From Candidatus Polarisedimenticolaceae bacterium (lineage in GTDB: Bacteria; Acidobacteriota; Polarisedimenticolia; Polarisedimenticolales; DASRJG01): a stretch of 64,000 bases of DNA. Positions 1 to 9,026 of the stretch are shown here, one piece after another. The first letter of the stretch is position 1; every line of letters starts with the position of its first letter. The position numbers were made by a program, and so were the translations under genes. Location of the stretch: NCBI GenBank assembly GCA_036275915.1, contig DASUCV010000018.1:417054-481053 (forward strand), given 5' to 3'. A model generated the notes under the pieces. That model ran no database searches, had not been told where the DNA came from, and saw only the letters and a program-made list of their open reading frames with translations.

Positions 1-110
1 GAAGGCGCCGTCTCGTAGCCCTCCAGGATCGCCTCGTCGACCGCCATGTTGCAGGAACCGTCCTGGCGGTCGTCCGAGAGGAGGCGCCACGTGCCGGCGC
101 CGTCGCTCAC
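1..110 (-). CDS. Lipoate-protein ligase A-like protein, N-terminal fragment
   Basis: Only the first 36 codons lie in the window; the gene runs off the left edge. The translated start contains WRLLSDD followed by NMAVDEAILEG, which matches the opening of the lipoate/octanoyl ligase (LplA/LipM, biotin-lipoate A/B ligase) family, where WRLL and NMAxDEA are usual. The family attaches lipoate or octanoate to dehydrogenase E2 or GcvH proteins. The start is a GTG at 110 that overlaps the TGA of the upstream regulator (GTGA), suggesting translational coupling. Catalytic residues are outside the window, so ligase and octanoyltransferase cannot be told apart. Confidence 0.7.
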   Translation of the reverse strand, partial: MSDGAGTWRLLSDDRQDGSCNMAVDEAILEGYETAP

Positions 111-988
111 GAAACGTCGAGCGCCGCGTGCGACTGACCGCGGAAGGTCGACGACCGGATATCGTGCTTGCGGAGGAGGCGCTGGAGAGCGGAGCGCAAC
201 ATTCCGGACGACTCGGCCGCCGCGGTGACATTGCCGCCGTGCCGCTTGAGCAGGTCCGAGAGGTACGACTGCTCGAACGCATCGACGACGGAGCGCTTCG
301 CCTCGCGGAAGCGCCGGTCGGCACGCACGCCGCTCGCCGCACGGCCGCGGACCGCGGCCGGCAGGTCCTTCACGCGGATCGTGCCGTCCGAGGCCAGGAT
401 GACCGCCGTCTCGACGGCGTTCCGGAGCTCCTCGGGCTTGCCGGTCCAGTCGAAGTCGGCGAGGGCGTCGAGCGCCTCCGCGGAGATCTCGATCGGCGGC
501 AAATTGTTGAGACGGCAGAGTCCTTCGACGAAGCGGCGGGCCAGGGCGGCGACGGCTTCGTGCGTGTCGAGGTCACCGTCGGCGCCGAGGTCGCCGCGCA
601 GGCGGCCGACCTCCTCGAGCAGCTCGTGCTGCGCGAGGGCGCGGGCGGTGAACGTGCCGATGCGGGTGGCGGGCACGGGACGTGGCAGCACGTCGAAGAC
701 GCCGGCGCGCATGGCCTCGGAGGCCGCCGCGTCGCCGTCGGCGTCGAGCACGGCCAGCACGGTCGTGGGCCGCAAATGACGCAGGCGCTCGACGACATCG
801 AGCGTCGCGCCTCGGGAGCCGTTCATGCCGATGACACCGACCGCCACGGGTCTGGCTCTGACCAGATCGAGCGCATCCGTTCCCGACGAGACGTCGACGA
901 CGTCCAGTCCGGCGAGGCGCATCGCATCCGCGGTTGATGAGCGAATACCTTCTTCGCTGTCCCAGACAAAGGCCAGCGGGAGACGCAT
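107..988 (-). CDS. Degenerate NtrC-family response regulator (pseudo-receiver, AAA+ lid remnant, Fis helix-turn-helix)
   Basis: The 293-residue protein has three parts. Residues 1-125 look like a receiver domain, but the beta-3 segment (residues 47-57) has no Asp and the usual Lys-Pro of beta-5 is Arg-Pro (103-104), so phosphorylation is unlikely. Residues about 143-210 match the C-terminal lid of sigma54 activator ATPases (DWTGKPEELRNAVETAVIL resembles the DWPGNVRELxN motif). Residues about 235-280 are a Fis-type helix-turn-helix (GGNVTAAAESSGMLRSALQ). The ATPase core with Walker A and GAFTGA is absent, so it should not remodel sigma54 polymerase. Start: ATG 988 with AGGAGG ten bases upstream. 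It may act as a DNA-binding regulator without phosphorylation; its targets are unknown. Confidence 0.75.
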   Translation of the reverse strand: MRLPLAFVWDSEEGIRSSTADAMRLAGLDVVDVSSGTDALDLVRARPVAVGVIGMNGSRGATLDVVERLRHLRPTTVLAVLDADGDAAASEAMRAGVFDVLPRPVPATRIGTFTARALAQHELLEEVGRLRGDLGADGDLDTHEAVAALARRFVEGLCRLNNLPPIEISAEALDALADFDWTGKPEELRNAVETAVILASDGTIRVKDLPAAVRGRAASGVRADRRFREAKRSVVDAFEQSYLSDLLKRHGGNVTAAAESSGMLRSALQRLLRKHDIRSSTFRGQSHAALDVS

Positions 989-1035
989 GTCGATCCTCCT
1001 CCTCGGCCGTCGACGGACACCCCCGTAACGCGAAG

Positions 1036-1041
1036 AGTATA
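1036..1041 (-). promoter_or_regulatory. Possible -10 box for the degenerate regulator
   Basis: TATACT lies on the minus strand about 48 bases upstream of the regulator ATG (988). No good -35 hexamer is seen at 16-18 bases (best TTTCAC). The 91-base gap 989-1079 holds nothing else recognisable, and no intrinsic terminator follows the TPR gene that ends at 1080. Confidence 0.4.
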
Positions 1042-1079
1042 GACACGAGATGTGGCGCGTGAAAACGGTAACGGGCCTA

Positions 1080-3680
1080 TCAGGGACTAAGGTTTCGCCT
1101 GATGTCCTGGACACGCCGCTCGACGTCCCGGTAGCTCGGCTCGACGGCGGCGATCTGCGTGAAAAGATCGAGCGCGCCGTGCGTGTCACCCGTTTGGAGC
1201 AAGATTTCCGCGAGGTCGTAACGTAGCCCGGAGAGCGGCGCTTCCTCGTCGCCGGGGGCCTCGAGCGCCGCGCGGTACCACTGGATGGCCGCGTCCGACT
1301 CCCCGCGCTCCCAGTGGCAAAGGCCGAGCATGCTGCACGCCTCGCGGTAAAGCTCCGGAGCGCCGCTCGCGGTGCGGAACTCCTCGATCGCGTCGTCGAC
1401 GAGCCCCATCTCTTTGTAGGCGATGCCGAGATCGTAGTGTGTGCGGAAGTCGCCGCCGTCCACCTCGGCGCGGACATGCTCCTTGAACGCCGCGAACACC
1501 TCGTCGATCGACTCCTCGGCATCGGGATCCGCGGGGCGCGCGGCGGCATCCGCGGCCGTGCCGGCGGCGCCGTACTCGGCGTCGAGCGCCGCGGCGATCG
1601 AGCTGAGCTCGTCCTCGTCGAGGCGGTCGTGACCGCCGGATTCCATCTCGATGACCGGCTCGGCCACCGGCTCGGCGGGCGCGGGTGCGGCGGCTGCGGC
1701 CGAGGCGCTCGCTTCGAGAGCGTCGAGCCGCGGCCCCCCACGACCGGCCGCGCGCGCCGCGGCGATCCGGGTGAGGGCGTCCGCGTTCATCCCCTGCCCG
1801 ATGTAGAACTCGATCTCCTCCAGCCACTCCGCGTCGCCGGCGGCCGCCGCCGGGGCGGCCGTGTCGTCGGCGTCGTCGAAGAGGATCTCGAGGTCTTCCT
1901 CCTCGGCTCGCGAGGTCGCCGGCGGGGGCGGCGGCGGAGCGGGAGCCTTCGGCTCCGGCTTCGCCTGTGCCGCCGGTGCCTTCGGCGCCGCGGCTGCTGC
2001 CTTGGGCGCGGCGACGGGAGCCGGGGTGGGTGCGGGGGCGGGTGCGGCTGCCGGTGTCGGCGCCGCGGCCGCGACCAGGGCAAGCTTCTCGAGCGCACTC
2101 CGGCTCGCAGGATCGATTCCGCCGATCGTCGCCGCCTCACCTGCCAGCCGGCGGGCGCCTTCGAGGTCGCCGGCGGCGCGTTTCGCGAAGGCGCCGCGCA
2201 CGAGGCAGTCGCGCAGGGCGCCCCGATCGGCGCGCGTGCGGAGGATCCCGATGAGTTTCTCGAGCGCCGCGACGTGGCCCGGGAAGCGCTCGACGACCTG
2301 CTGGAGCTGCTGGAGCGCCTCGTTGTGCAGGCCGTACTTCTCGAAGACTTCGGCCTCGGTGAGATGCCCGCTCACGAACTCTTCGTCGCCCGGTCCGAGC
2401 GGCACGGCCGGCGCCTCGAGCGCGAGCGGGGCGGGCGCGTCCGCACGCGGAGACGGCGCCGGAGCCGCGGCGACGGGAGCGTCCGGTACCGGGACCGGTG
2501 CCGCCGCCTTCGGAGGCGCGCTCCCCGTGGGGCGGCCCACGAAGAGGAGCGGCGAGGTCGGATCGAAGAGCTTGAGCGTGTCGAGGAGGGGCCCGAGCTT
2601 GTCGTTCGCTCCCTTCGCCTGCGACGCCCGGACGAGGCGCTCGATCGCGCGCGCGGTCGCGGCGCGGTTCCCCTCGGCCTTGCGGAGCTCGACGAGCTGC
2701 TCGAGCGCCCGCAGGTGGCCGCCTTCCTCGGTGCGGGCGAGGCGGTCGAGGAGGCTCGCGGCGCGGCCGTAGTCCCGCGCGCGGATCCAGCGGTCGAGGA
2801 GCGGCAGCAGACGCGACCAGAGGCCGCCGGCGTCGCCGCGTGCGAGGGCGCCGCGCATCGCCTGCTCGACCGCGTCCTCGGCGATCGCATCGCTCTTGGG
2901 ATGATCGAGGAGGCGGCCCGCGCGCGCGTGATCTCCCAGCGATTCGAAGAGGACGAGGAAGTCTCCCGAGACGGCCTCGGCACCGGGCTTGTCGGGCCAC
3001 GTCTCGTCGGCGATGCGCAGCGCTTCCTGGGGGCGCCCCGCGGCCGCATGGCATCGCGCGAGGCCGACCGCGGGCTCCGCACGTCCGGGCAGCAGCTCGG
3101 CCGCGCGCTTGAACGTGCGCTCCGCGTCGTCGTGGCGTCCCATGGCGAGCATACGAACGCCGACGGCGACGAGCTCGCGCCCGCCCTTGTCGGGATCGCC
3201 CTCGGCGGCGCGCGCTTCCGCGAGGCGCGCCACGTGGACGAAGTTCTCCGGCTCGGCGGCGACGAGCTTCTCGTAGACCTCGCGGGCCTTCCCGAACTCG
3301 CGCTGGCGGAGATAGCCCTCGGCGGCCTGGAGGAACCAGGTCCGCGCCTCACCCGGGAGCTTCTGCTTGAGGTTCAGCTCGCCGAGGCGCACGACCGTCT
3401 CGAGCCGCTGCGGCGCGGCCTTGACGATCTTCTTGAGGATGGCGATCGCCTTCGGATAGAAGCCCGACGCGGAGAACTGGTCCGCGATCCGGTCGTAATA
3501 CGCGATCGCGTCCGCTCCGCGGTCGGCCCGCGCCAGCAGGTCGCCGATGCGGTTCAGCATGAGCAGGTCCTTGGGCGCGTCCTCGGCGAGGCGCTGACAC
3601 TCCTTCAGCGCGTCCGAGGGCTTCCCCTGCTTCAGCAGCCGTTCGGCGTTCGCGAACGCCTTCTCGCGGTCGAGGGGCAT
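1080..3680 (-). CDS. Large TPR protein with Ala/Pro-rich linkers
   Basis: An 866-residue protein of tetratricopeptide-like helical repeats. Residues 1-350 form the first repeat array (pattern such as GDLLARADRGADAIAYYDRI). Two low-complexity Ala/Pro linkers (about 386-425 and 537-592) separate a middle segment (430-535). An acidic stretch (593-606) precedes a C-terminal TPR module (about 720-866, with THYDLGIAYKEMG). There is no signal peptide or membrane segment, so it is probably cytoplasmic and acts as a scaffold. It starts five bases after rplS, so it should be co-transcribed with the ribosomal/tRNA-modification operon. Its partner is unknown; a role in translation or secretion would be a guess from position only. 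Confidence 0.85.
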   Translation of the reverse strand: MPLDREKAFANAERLLKQGKPSDALKECQRLAEDAPKDLLMLNRIGDLLARADRGADAIAYYDRIADQFSASGFYPKAIAILKKIVKAAPQRLETVVRLGELNLKQKLPGEARTWFLQAAEGYLRQREFGKAREVYEKLVAAEPENFVHVARLAEARAAEGDPDKGGRELVAVGVRMLAMGRHDDAERTFKRAAELLPGRAEPAVGLARCHAAAGRPQEALRIADETWPDKPGAEAVSGDFLVLFESLGDHARAGRLLDHPKSDAIAEDAVEQAMRGALARGDAGGLWSRLLPLLDRWIRARDYGRAASLLDRLARTEEGGHLRALEQLVELRKAEGNRAATARAIERLVRASQAKGANDKLGPLLDTLKLFDPTSPLLFVGRPTGSAPPKAAAPVPVPDAPVAAAPAPSPRADAPAPLALEAPAVPLGPGDEEFVSGHLTEAEVFEKYGLHNEALQQLQQVVERFPGHVAALEKLIGILRTRADRGALRDCLVRGAFAKRAAGDLEGARRLAGEAATIGGIDPASRSALEKLALVAAAAPTPAAAPAPAPTPAPVAAPKAAAAAPKAPAAQAKPEPKAPAPPPPPPATSRAEEEDLEILFDDADDTAAPAAAAGDAEWLEEIEFYIGQGMNADALTRIAAARAAGRGGPRLDALEASASAAAAAPAPAEPVAEPVIEMESGGHDRLDEDELSSIAAALDAEYGAAGTAADAAARPADPDAEESIDEVFAAFKEHVRAEVDGGDFRTHYDLGIAYKEMGLVDDAIEEFRTASGAPELYREACSMLGLCHWERGESDAAIQWYRAALEAPGDEEAPLSGLRYDLAEILLQTGDTHGALDLFTQIAAVEPSYRDVERRVQDIRRNLSP

Positions 3681-3685
3681 CGTCG

Positions 3686-4036
3686 CTATCGCTTTCGAAG
3701 CTCCTGGATGCGCGCCTTCTTGCCGGTGCGATCGCGCAGGTAGTAGAGCTTCGCGCGCCGCACCTTGCCGAGGCGCGTGACCTCGATCTTCTCGACGATC
3801 GGCGAGTGCACCGGGAAGATGCGCTCGACGCCGACGCCGCCGGAGGTCTTGCGGACGGTGAAGGTCGCGCGGAGGCCGCCGCCGCTCCTGCGCCCGATGA
3901 CGTCCCCTTCGAAGACCTGGATGCGGGACTTGTCGCCTTCGACGACGCGGACGTGGACCTTGACGCGGTCGCCGGGGCGGAACTCGGGGACGTCTTTCTT
4001 GAGCCCCTCCGCTTCGATGCTACGAATCACGTTCAT
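3686..4036 (-). CDS. rplS: 50S ribosomal protein L19
   Basis: At 116 residues it is the normal length for L19, a protein at the 30S-50S interface. It has the family features [25 protein letters not shown] and [11 protein letters not shown], and the basic end [15 protein letters not shown]. The gene overlaps the end of trmD by 17 bases and sits in the classic order rpsP-khpA-rimM-trmD-rplS. Start: ATG at 4036. Confidence 0.98.
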   Translation of the reverse strand: MNVIRSIEAEGLKKDVPEFRPGDRVKVHVRVVEGDKSRIQVFEGDVIGRRSGGGLRATFTVRKTSGGVGVERIFPVHSPIVEKIEVTRLGKVRRAKLYYLRDRTGKKARIQELRKR

Positions 4037-4733
4037 GACCTACCTCGTGGGCGCGATCGATGAGATCGGGCCGCTTGCGCGCGGTGGCCGCCCGCGAGCG
4101 CTCCGCGCGCCAGCGTGCCACGGCCCCATGATCGCCGGAAAGGAGTATCGCCGGAACGTCGAATCCGCGGAACGACGCCGGGCGCGTGTAGCTCGGGTGG
4201 TCGAGGAGCCCCTCGGCGAAGCTCTCCTGAGGCGCCGACGCGTCGTTGCCGAGAACGCCGGGGACGAGGCGGGAGACCGCGTCGACGATCATCATCGCGG
4301 GGAGCTCGCCGCCGGTGAGGACGACATCCCCGACCGACAGCTCCTCGTCGGCGAGCCGCTCGGCGACCCTCTCGTCGATCCCCTCGTAACGGCCGCAGAG
4401 GAGGATGACGCGCTCGTAGCCCGCCAGGCGCCGCGCGGCCTCGTGATCGAAGCGCGCGCCCTGCGGCGAGAGGAGGACGACGCGCTCGCTCGCGGCGGGC
4501 GTGCGCTCGCGGATCCACGCGACCGCGTCGAAGAACGGCTCCGGCTTGAGCACCATCCCGGCGCCGCCGCCGAACGGTGCATCGTCGACCTGGCGCTGCG
4601 GGCCGACGCCGAACCGCCGGAGGTCGTGGAGGCGCACGCCGATCGTCCCGGCGCGCCGGGCGCGCGCGAGCACGCCGTCGTCGAGCGGTCCCTGGAACAT
4701 CCCGGGGAAGAGGGTGACGATGTCGAAGATCAT
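4020..4733 (-). CDS. trmD: tRNA (guanine-37-N1)-methyltransferase
   Basis: A 237-residue SPOUT methyltransferase that makes m1G37 in tRNAs reading CNN codons and so prevents +1 frameshifts. Recognisable segments are [12 protein letters not shown] at the start, [12 protein letters not shown], the knot region [13 protein letters not shown], and [16 protein letters not shown], which bind AdoMet in the trefoil knot. The basic C-terminal part with [11 protein letters not shown] binds tRNA. The start ATG overlaps the rimM stop (ATGA) and the end overlaps rplS by 17 bases. Length and motifs are standard. Confidence 0.98.
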   Translation of the reverse strand: MIFDIVTLFPGMFQGPLDDGVLARARRAGTIGVRLHDLRRFGVGPQRQVDDAPFGGGAGMVLKPEPFFDAVAWIRERTPAASERVVLLSPQGARFDHEAARRLAGYERVILLCGRYEGIDERVAERLADEELSVGDVVLTGGELPAMMIVDAVSRLVPGVLGNDASAPQESFAEGLLDHPSYTRPASFRGFDVPAILLSGDHGAVARWRAERSRAATARKRPDLIDRAHEVGHERDS

Positions 4734-5266
4734 GCCGGTCCCTCTTCCGGCGCGTTGACCTCGCGGAGGCCGTCGGGGAGCGACACCTCGATCCGTCCGC
4801 CGGCGGTGTCGACGGCGCGGACGATCGCGCTCGCGAGCGGAACGAGGATCTCGTCTCCGTTCGTCTCGCGGACGAGGAGGAGATCGGTGCCGCCGGTCTC
4901 CACGATGTCCTCGACCAGCCCCAGCGCGCCGCCGCCGGTCTCGACGACCGACAGGCCGATGAGCTGCTGCGCCCAGAACTCCCCTTCGGGGAGCGCGGGA
5001 AGATCGGAGGCCGGGACGCTGACCTCGGCGCCGCGGAGGGCCTCGGCCCCGTTCGCGTCGTCGACGCCCTGGAACTTGAGGACGAGACGGTCGCGGTAGG
5101 CGCGCGCCGAGGCGATCGCCCGGACGCCGCCGCCGACGAGCGCGCGGTGGAGATGCACCCAGCGCTCCGCGCGGCCGGAGACGACCTTGAGGGTCACCTC
5201 GCCACGGAGCCCTCGATGACCGCTGATGCGGCCGAGGAGGAGGGGTGCGATCGCCGCGCTAGTCAC
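4730..5266 (-). CDS. rimM: Ribosome maturation factor RimM
   Basis: A 178-residue protein with an N-terminal RimM beta-barrel ([19 protein letters not shown]) and a C-terminal PRC-barrel ([36 protein letters not shown]). RimM binds S19 and helps mature the 30S head. The start is a GTG at 5266 that overlaps the khpA stop by eight bases; its end overlaps trmD by ATGA. The context rpsP-khpA-rimM-trmD is conserved widely. Confidence 0.96.
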   Translation of the reverse strand: MTSAAIAPLLLGRISGHRGLRGEVTLKVVSGRAERWVHLHRALVGGGVRAIASARAYRDRLVLKFQGVDDANGAEALRGAEVSVPASDLPALPEGEFWAQQLIGLSVVETGGGALGLVEDIVETGGTDLLLVRETNGDEILVPLASAIVRAVDTAGGRIEVSLPDGLREVNAPEEGPA

Positions 5267-5489
5267 GGATCTCCAAAACGGCGCGTGTGTTGCGCTTCGT
5301 GCCGGCCGCCGCGACGATCGTCCTGAGCGACCGCGCGGTCCGGCCCTGCTTTCCGATCACCTTGCCGAGATCGTCCGGGGCGACGCGCAACTCGAGCACC
5401 GTGGCGCCGTCTTGCTCGACGACGTCGACGTGGACCGCCGACGGATCGTCGACGAGCGCCTTCGCGATGAGCTCCACGAGATCTTTCAT
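5259..5489 (-). CDS. khpA: KH-domain RNA-binding protein KhpA
   Basis: A 76-residue single-KH protein with the RNA-binding loop [16 protein letters not shown] (GKQG as the GxxG loop), between rpsP and rimM as in many bacteria (ylqC/khpA). KhpA binds RNA, often together with KhpB, and affects cell-wall growth in Gram-positives; its role here is inferred. I chose ATG 5489 because it follows GGGGAAGG closely and gives the usual protein start [16 protein letters not shown]. An upstream in-frame codon at 5534 would add 15 residues that look like non-coding leader. Confidence 0.93.
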   Translation of the reverse strand: MKDLVELIAKALVDDPSAVHVDVVEQDGATVLELRVAPDDLGKVIGKQGRTARSLRTIVAAAGTKRNTRAVLEIRD

Positions 5490-5545
5490 CGCCTTCCCCG
5501 GCCGGATGAGCCGACGCGGGGTGGCCCCGCGCACGGCGTCTTATG

Positions 5546-5806
5546 TCAGACGCTGGCGCCGGCGCTCTTCGCCTTCTGGGCCTTTACCAAGAGGCTTCGC
5601 ACCGTCTCCGACGGGTGCGCGCCCTTCTTGATCCAGGCCTGGGCCTTCTCCACGTCGAGCTGCACCGTCTCGGGCTGCGTCCCCGGGTTGTACGTCCCGA
5701 GATTCTCCACGAAGCGCCCCTGCGGGGTCCTCTGGCTGTCGGACACCACGACCCGGTAGAACGGGTCCTGGCGGGACCCCATCCGTCTCAAGCGAATCTT
5801 CAGCAC
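5546..5806 (-). CDS. rpsP: 30S ribosomal protein S16
   Basis: An 86-residue S16 with the expected opening VLKIRLRRMGSRQDPFYRVV and the segments GRFVENLGTYNP and DVEKAQAWIKKGAHPSETVR. The start is a GTG at 5806 preceded by a strong AGGAGGAG. It is the first ribosomal gene downstream of ffh, 46 bases away, so it may have its own promoter in that gap, although none is clear. Confidence 0.98.
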   Translation of the reverse strand: MLKIRLRRMGSRQDPFYRVVVSDSQRTPQGRFVENLGTYNPGTQPETVQLDVEKAQAWIKKGAHPSETVRSLLVKAQKAKSAGASV

Positions 5807-5852
5807 GCGCCTCTCCTCCTGAACCCGGGACCGACAAAACTCACAATATAGC

Positions 5853-7184
5853 CTACCGGCCCAAGAAAGGGAGCTTGAACCCCGGGCGGCCCGACCGGGC
5901 GGCCTGGACCTGCTTCATGACCTTCCGCATCTGGGCGAATTGCTTGAGGAGGCGGTTGATCTCCTGGACCGGCCGGCCCGACCCCCGCGACACCCGCTTC
6001 TTCCGGCTGCCGTTCAGGATCTCAGGGCGGCGGCGCTCCTCCGGCGTCATCGAGTCGATGAGCGCCAGGACACCCTTGAGCGCCCCGTCGTCGAGGTCCG
6101 CGTTCTTGAGAGCGCCCATGCCCGGAAGCATCCCGAGGATCCCGGAGAGCGGCCCCATCTTCTGAAGGGTCCGGATCTGGTCCCGGAAATCCTGGAGCGT
6201 GAATTCGTTCTTCCGGAGCTTGCGCTCCATCTCTTTCGCCTGGGCGAGGTCGACCGCCTCCTCGGCCTTCTCGATGAGGCCGAGGATGTCGCCCATGCCG
6301 AGGATCCGCCCGACCATCCGGTCCGGGTAGAAGGCGTCGAACTCCGAGGGCCGCTCGCCGGTGCCGACGAACTTGATCGGGAGCCCGGTGACGTGGCGGA
6401 TCGACAGCGCGGCGCCGCCGCGGGCGTCGCCGTCCATCTTCGTCAGGATCACTCCGGTGAGCGCGAGCGCGCGATGGAACTCCCCCGCGGACTTGACCGC
6501 GTCCTGACCGGTCATGGCGTCGGCGACGAAGAGGATCTCCTGCGGGGAGAGCGCGGTCTTCAGCTCGGCGAGCTCGGCCATGAGCGCCGCGTCGATGTGC
6601 AGCCGGCCCGCCGTGTCGACGAGAACGGTGTCGTAGCCGCGCAGGCGCGCCTCGTCGAGCGCCTCGCGCGCGATCGGGAGCGGGCGCCGCTTGCCGTCGT
6701 GCGCGTGGACCTTGAGGCCCGCCGCCGTGCCGATCCGGACGAGCTGCTCGATCGCCGCGGGACGGTCGACGTCGGCCGGGACGAGGTAAGGGTACTTGCC
6801 CGCTTTCTTCAGCCAGAGCCCGAGCTTCGCCGCCGTCGTCGTCTTGCCGGAGCCCTGCAGTCCCACGAGGAAGATGACCGTCGGCGGCTGCGAGCGGAAC
6901 TGGAGCTGCTTCGCCTCGGGGCCGCCGAGGAGGGCCTCGAGCTCGTCACGGACGATCTTGACGACCTGCTGTCCCGGCGTGAAGCTCTTCGCGACCTCCT
7001 CGTCCTTCGCCTTGGCGCGGACGCCGTCGAGGAGCGCGCGCACGACCCCGACGTGGACGTCCGCCTCGAGGAGCGCCATGCGGATCTCGCGCAGGGTCTT
7101 GTCCAAGACCTCGTCGGTGATCCGCGTCTGGCCGCGAAGCGTGTCGAAGACGCCCTGGAGGCGCTCGGAGAGTGCGTCGAACAT
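5853..7184 (-). CDS. ffh: Signal recognition particle protein Ffh
   Basis: A 443-residue SRP54-type GTPase that binds SRP RNA and the signal peptides of nascent membrane proteins. The N domain covers residues 1-90 and the G domain has GLQGSGKTTTAAKLG (from 108) and DTAGRLHIDAALMAEL. The methionine-rich M domain (about 325-443) has MGPLSGILGMLPGMG and the RNA-binding SRGSGRPVQEINRLLKQF. It pairs functionally with FtsY, encoded about 3 kb upstream on the same strand. ATG 7184 is 13 bases after the ribBA stop, so it may belong to the rib transcript. Confidence 0.98.
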   Translation of the reverse strand: MFDALSERLQGVFDTLRGQTRITDEVLDKTLREIRMALLEADVHVGVVRALLDGVRAKAKDEEVAKSFTPGQQVVKIVRDELEALLGGPEAKQLQFRSQPPTVIFLVGLQGSGKTTTAAKLGLWLKKAGKYPYLVPADVDRPAAIEQLVRIGTAAGLKVHAHDGKRRPLPIAREALDEARLRGYDTVLVDTAGRLHIDAALMAELAELKTALSPQEILFVADAMTGQDAVKSAGEFHRALALTGVILTKMDGDARGGAALSIRHVTGLPIKFVGTGERPSEFDAFYPDRMVGRILGMGDILGLIEKAEEAVDLAQAKEMERKLRKNEFTLQDFRDQIRTLQKMGPLSGILGMLPGMGALKNADLDDGALKGVLALIDSMTPEERRRPEILNGSRKKRVSRGSGRPVQEINRLLKQFAQMRKVMKQVQAARSGRPGFKLPFLGR

Positions 7185-7197
7185 CGTGGGCGCCGCC

Positions 7198-8421
7198 TCA
7201 GACCGACTCGAGCAGGTGACCCATCTTGCGTTTCTTCGTCGAGAGGTAGCTCCGGTTCTCGTCGACCGCCGGCGTCTCGAGCGGCACGCGCTCGACGATC
7301 TCGAGCCCGTAGCCCTTGAGCGCGACGTACTTCCCCGGATTGTTCGTCATGAGGCGCAGGCGGCGGATCCCGAGGTCGTAAAGGATCTGCGCGCCGACCC
7401 CGTAGTCGCGATGGTCGGCCTGGAAGCCGAGCGCGAGATTGGCCTCGACCGTGTCCTTGTGGTGGCGATCCTGCAGCTCGTAGGCGCGGAGCTTGTTGGC
7501 GAGGCCGATCCCGCGCCCCTCCTGACGGAGGTAGAGGATGACGCCCTGGCCTTCGCGCTCGATCATCTCCATCGCGCGGTGGAGCTGGCGGCCGCAATCG
7601 CACCGTGTCGAGCCGAAGACGTCGCCGGTCAGGCATTCGGAGTGGACGCGCACGAGCGTCGGCGTGTCGGGCCCCGGATCGCCCATGACCATCGCGACGT
7701 GCGTGCGGTTCTCGATCTCGGTGTGGAACGCGTGGATCGTCCACTGGCCGTTCTCGGTCGGAAGCCTCGGGCTCGCCACGCGCGTCACGAGCCGCTCGTT
7801 GCGCATGCGGTGCCGGATGAGATCGGCGATCGTGAGGAGCTTCAAGCCGTGCGCCTCGGCGAACGGGAGGAGCTCCGCGAGCCGCGCCATCGTCCCGTCG
7901 GCGTTCATGATCTCGCAGACGACCCCGGCAGGCCGGAGGCCCGCGAGCCGGCAGAGATCGACGACCGCCTCGGTGTGCCCCGCGCGCTTGAGCACGCCGC
8001 CGGTCTTCGCGCGCAGGGGGAAGACGTGGCCCGGCCGCGCGAGGTCGTCGGGGCGCGTCTTCGGGTCGACGGCGACGCGGATCGTGCGCGCGCGGTCGGC
8101 GGCCGAGATGCCGGTCGTCACGCGCTCGCGCGCCTCGATCGAGACGCAGAACGCCGTGCCGCGCCGCGCCGTGTTCTCCTGCACCATCGGCGGGATCTGC
8201 AGCTCGTCGAGACGCTCGCCGGTCATCGGGAGGCAGATGAGGCCACGGCCGTGCGTCGCCATGAAGTTGACGATCTCGGGCGTGACGAACTCCGCGGCGC
8301 AGGCGAGGTCGCCTTCGTTCTCGCGGTCCTCGTCGTCCAGGATCACGACCATCCGGCCCTGGCGGAGCTCCGCCAGAGCCTCCTCGACGGTGGCGAATCT
8401 TGTCGGCTGGGCTTCGCTCAT
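7198..8421 (-). CDS. ribBA: Bifunctional 3,4-DHBP synthase / GTP cyclohydrolase II
   Basis: A 407-residue fusion that makes both precursors of the riboflavin pathway. The N-terminal half (about 1-200) is dihydroxybutanone phosphate synthase with [21 protein letters not shown] and HTEAVVDL. The C-terminal half (about 205-400) is GTP cyclohydrolase II with the zinc cysteines in [17 protein letters not shown] and [12 protein letters not shown] chose ATG 8421 because it overlaps the ribE stop (ATGA); an in-frame codon at 8454 would extend it by 11 residues into ribE. It follows ribD and ribE in one operon. Confidence 0.96.
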   Translation of the reverse strand: MSEAQPTRFATVEEALAELRQGRMVVILDDEDRENEGDLACAAEFVTPEIVNFMATHGRGLICLPMTGERLDELQIPPMVQENTARRGTAFCVSIEARERVTTGISAADRARTIRVAVDPKTRPDDLARPGHVFPLRAKTGGVLKRAGHTEAVVDLCRLAGLRPAGVVCEIMNADGTMARLAELLPFAEAHGLKLLTIADLIRHRMRNERLVTRVASPRLPTENGQWTIHAFHTEIENRTHVAMVMGDPGPDTPTLVRVHSECLTGDVFGSTRCDCGRQLHRAMEMIEREGQGVILYLRQEGRGIGLANKLRAYELQDRHHKDTVEANLALGFQADHRDYGVGAQILYDLGIRRLRLMTNNPGKYVALKGYGLEIVERVPLETPAVDENRSYLSTKKRKMGHLLESV

Positions 8422-9026
8422 CGCGACCTCGACCGGGTCCGTCCCCGCATCCACGCGTCAAGATACCGCGCGATAAGGTCGGCCTCCACGTTGAGCGCGT
8501 CGCCGGGCCGGAGGCGCCCGAGCTTCGTCCTCTCGAGGGTCTCGGGGATGAGGGCCACCTCGAAGCTCCGTTTCGTCACCCCGGAGACGGTCAGCGAGAC
8601 CCCCTGGAGGGCGATCGAGCCCTTCATCGCGACGAGGCCTGCGATCGCCGCCGGGACCGAGGCCGTGAGGCGCACGTCGCCCCCGCGGCGGGACAGCGCC
8701 AGGACCTCGGCGACCGCGTCGACGTGGCCCTGGACGAGATGACCGCCGAGCCGGTCTCCCAGGGCGAGGGCGCGCTCGAGGTGCACCGCGTCGCCCGGTG
8801 CGAGCGCGCCGAGCGTCGTCTTCGAGAGGGTCTCCCGCACGACGTCGGCGTCGAAGCCGTGCGCGTGGCGCTTGGCGACGGTGAGACAGGCGCCGTCGAC
8901 CGCGATGCTCTCGCCCTCCCTGAGCGGCTCGCCTCCGAGATCGCCCTTGATCGTGACGCGCGTCAGCCCGGCGCGCCGCTCGACGCGCGCAACCTTGCCG
9001 CAGACCTCGATCAGACCGGTGAACAC
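8418..9026 (-). CDS. ribE: Riboflavin synthase, alpha subunit
   Basis: A 202-residue protein made of two lumazine-binding barrels. It begins [12 protein letters not shown], has [13 protein letters not shown] and [10 protein letters not shown] in the first barrel, and repeats the pattern with [12 protein letters not shown] in the second. It converts two 6,7-dimethyl-8-ribityllumazine molecules to riboflavin. The start is a GTG at 9026, 16 bases inside the end of ribD, so translation is probably coupled. No lumazine synthase (ribH) gene is in the window. Confidence 0.97.
   Translation of the reverse strand: MFTGLIEVCGKVARVERRAGLTRVTIKGDLGGEPLREGESIAVDGACLTVAKRHAHGFDADVVRETLSKTTLGALAPGDAVHLERALALGDRLGGHLVQGHVDAVAEVLALSRRGGDVRLTASVPAAIAGLVAMKGSIALQGVSLTVSGVTKRSFEVALIPETLERTKLGRLRPGDALNVEADLIARYLDAWMRGRTRSRSR

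Noticed and set aside
1314-3743. Long plus-strand open frame (about 800 codons) opposite the TPR gene
   Set aside because: It is an antisense shadow created by high GC at third positions; the translation is Arg/Glu/Leu repeats without motifs, while the minus frame has clear TPR repeats and operon context.
8422-8454. Longer RibBA start at 8454
   Set aside because: It would put 33 bases within ribE; ATG 8421 makes the ATGA overlap seen throughout the operon and matches the family start.
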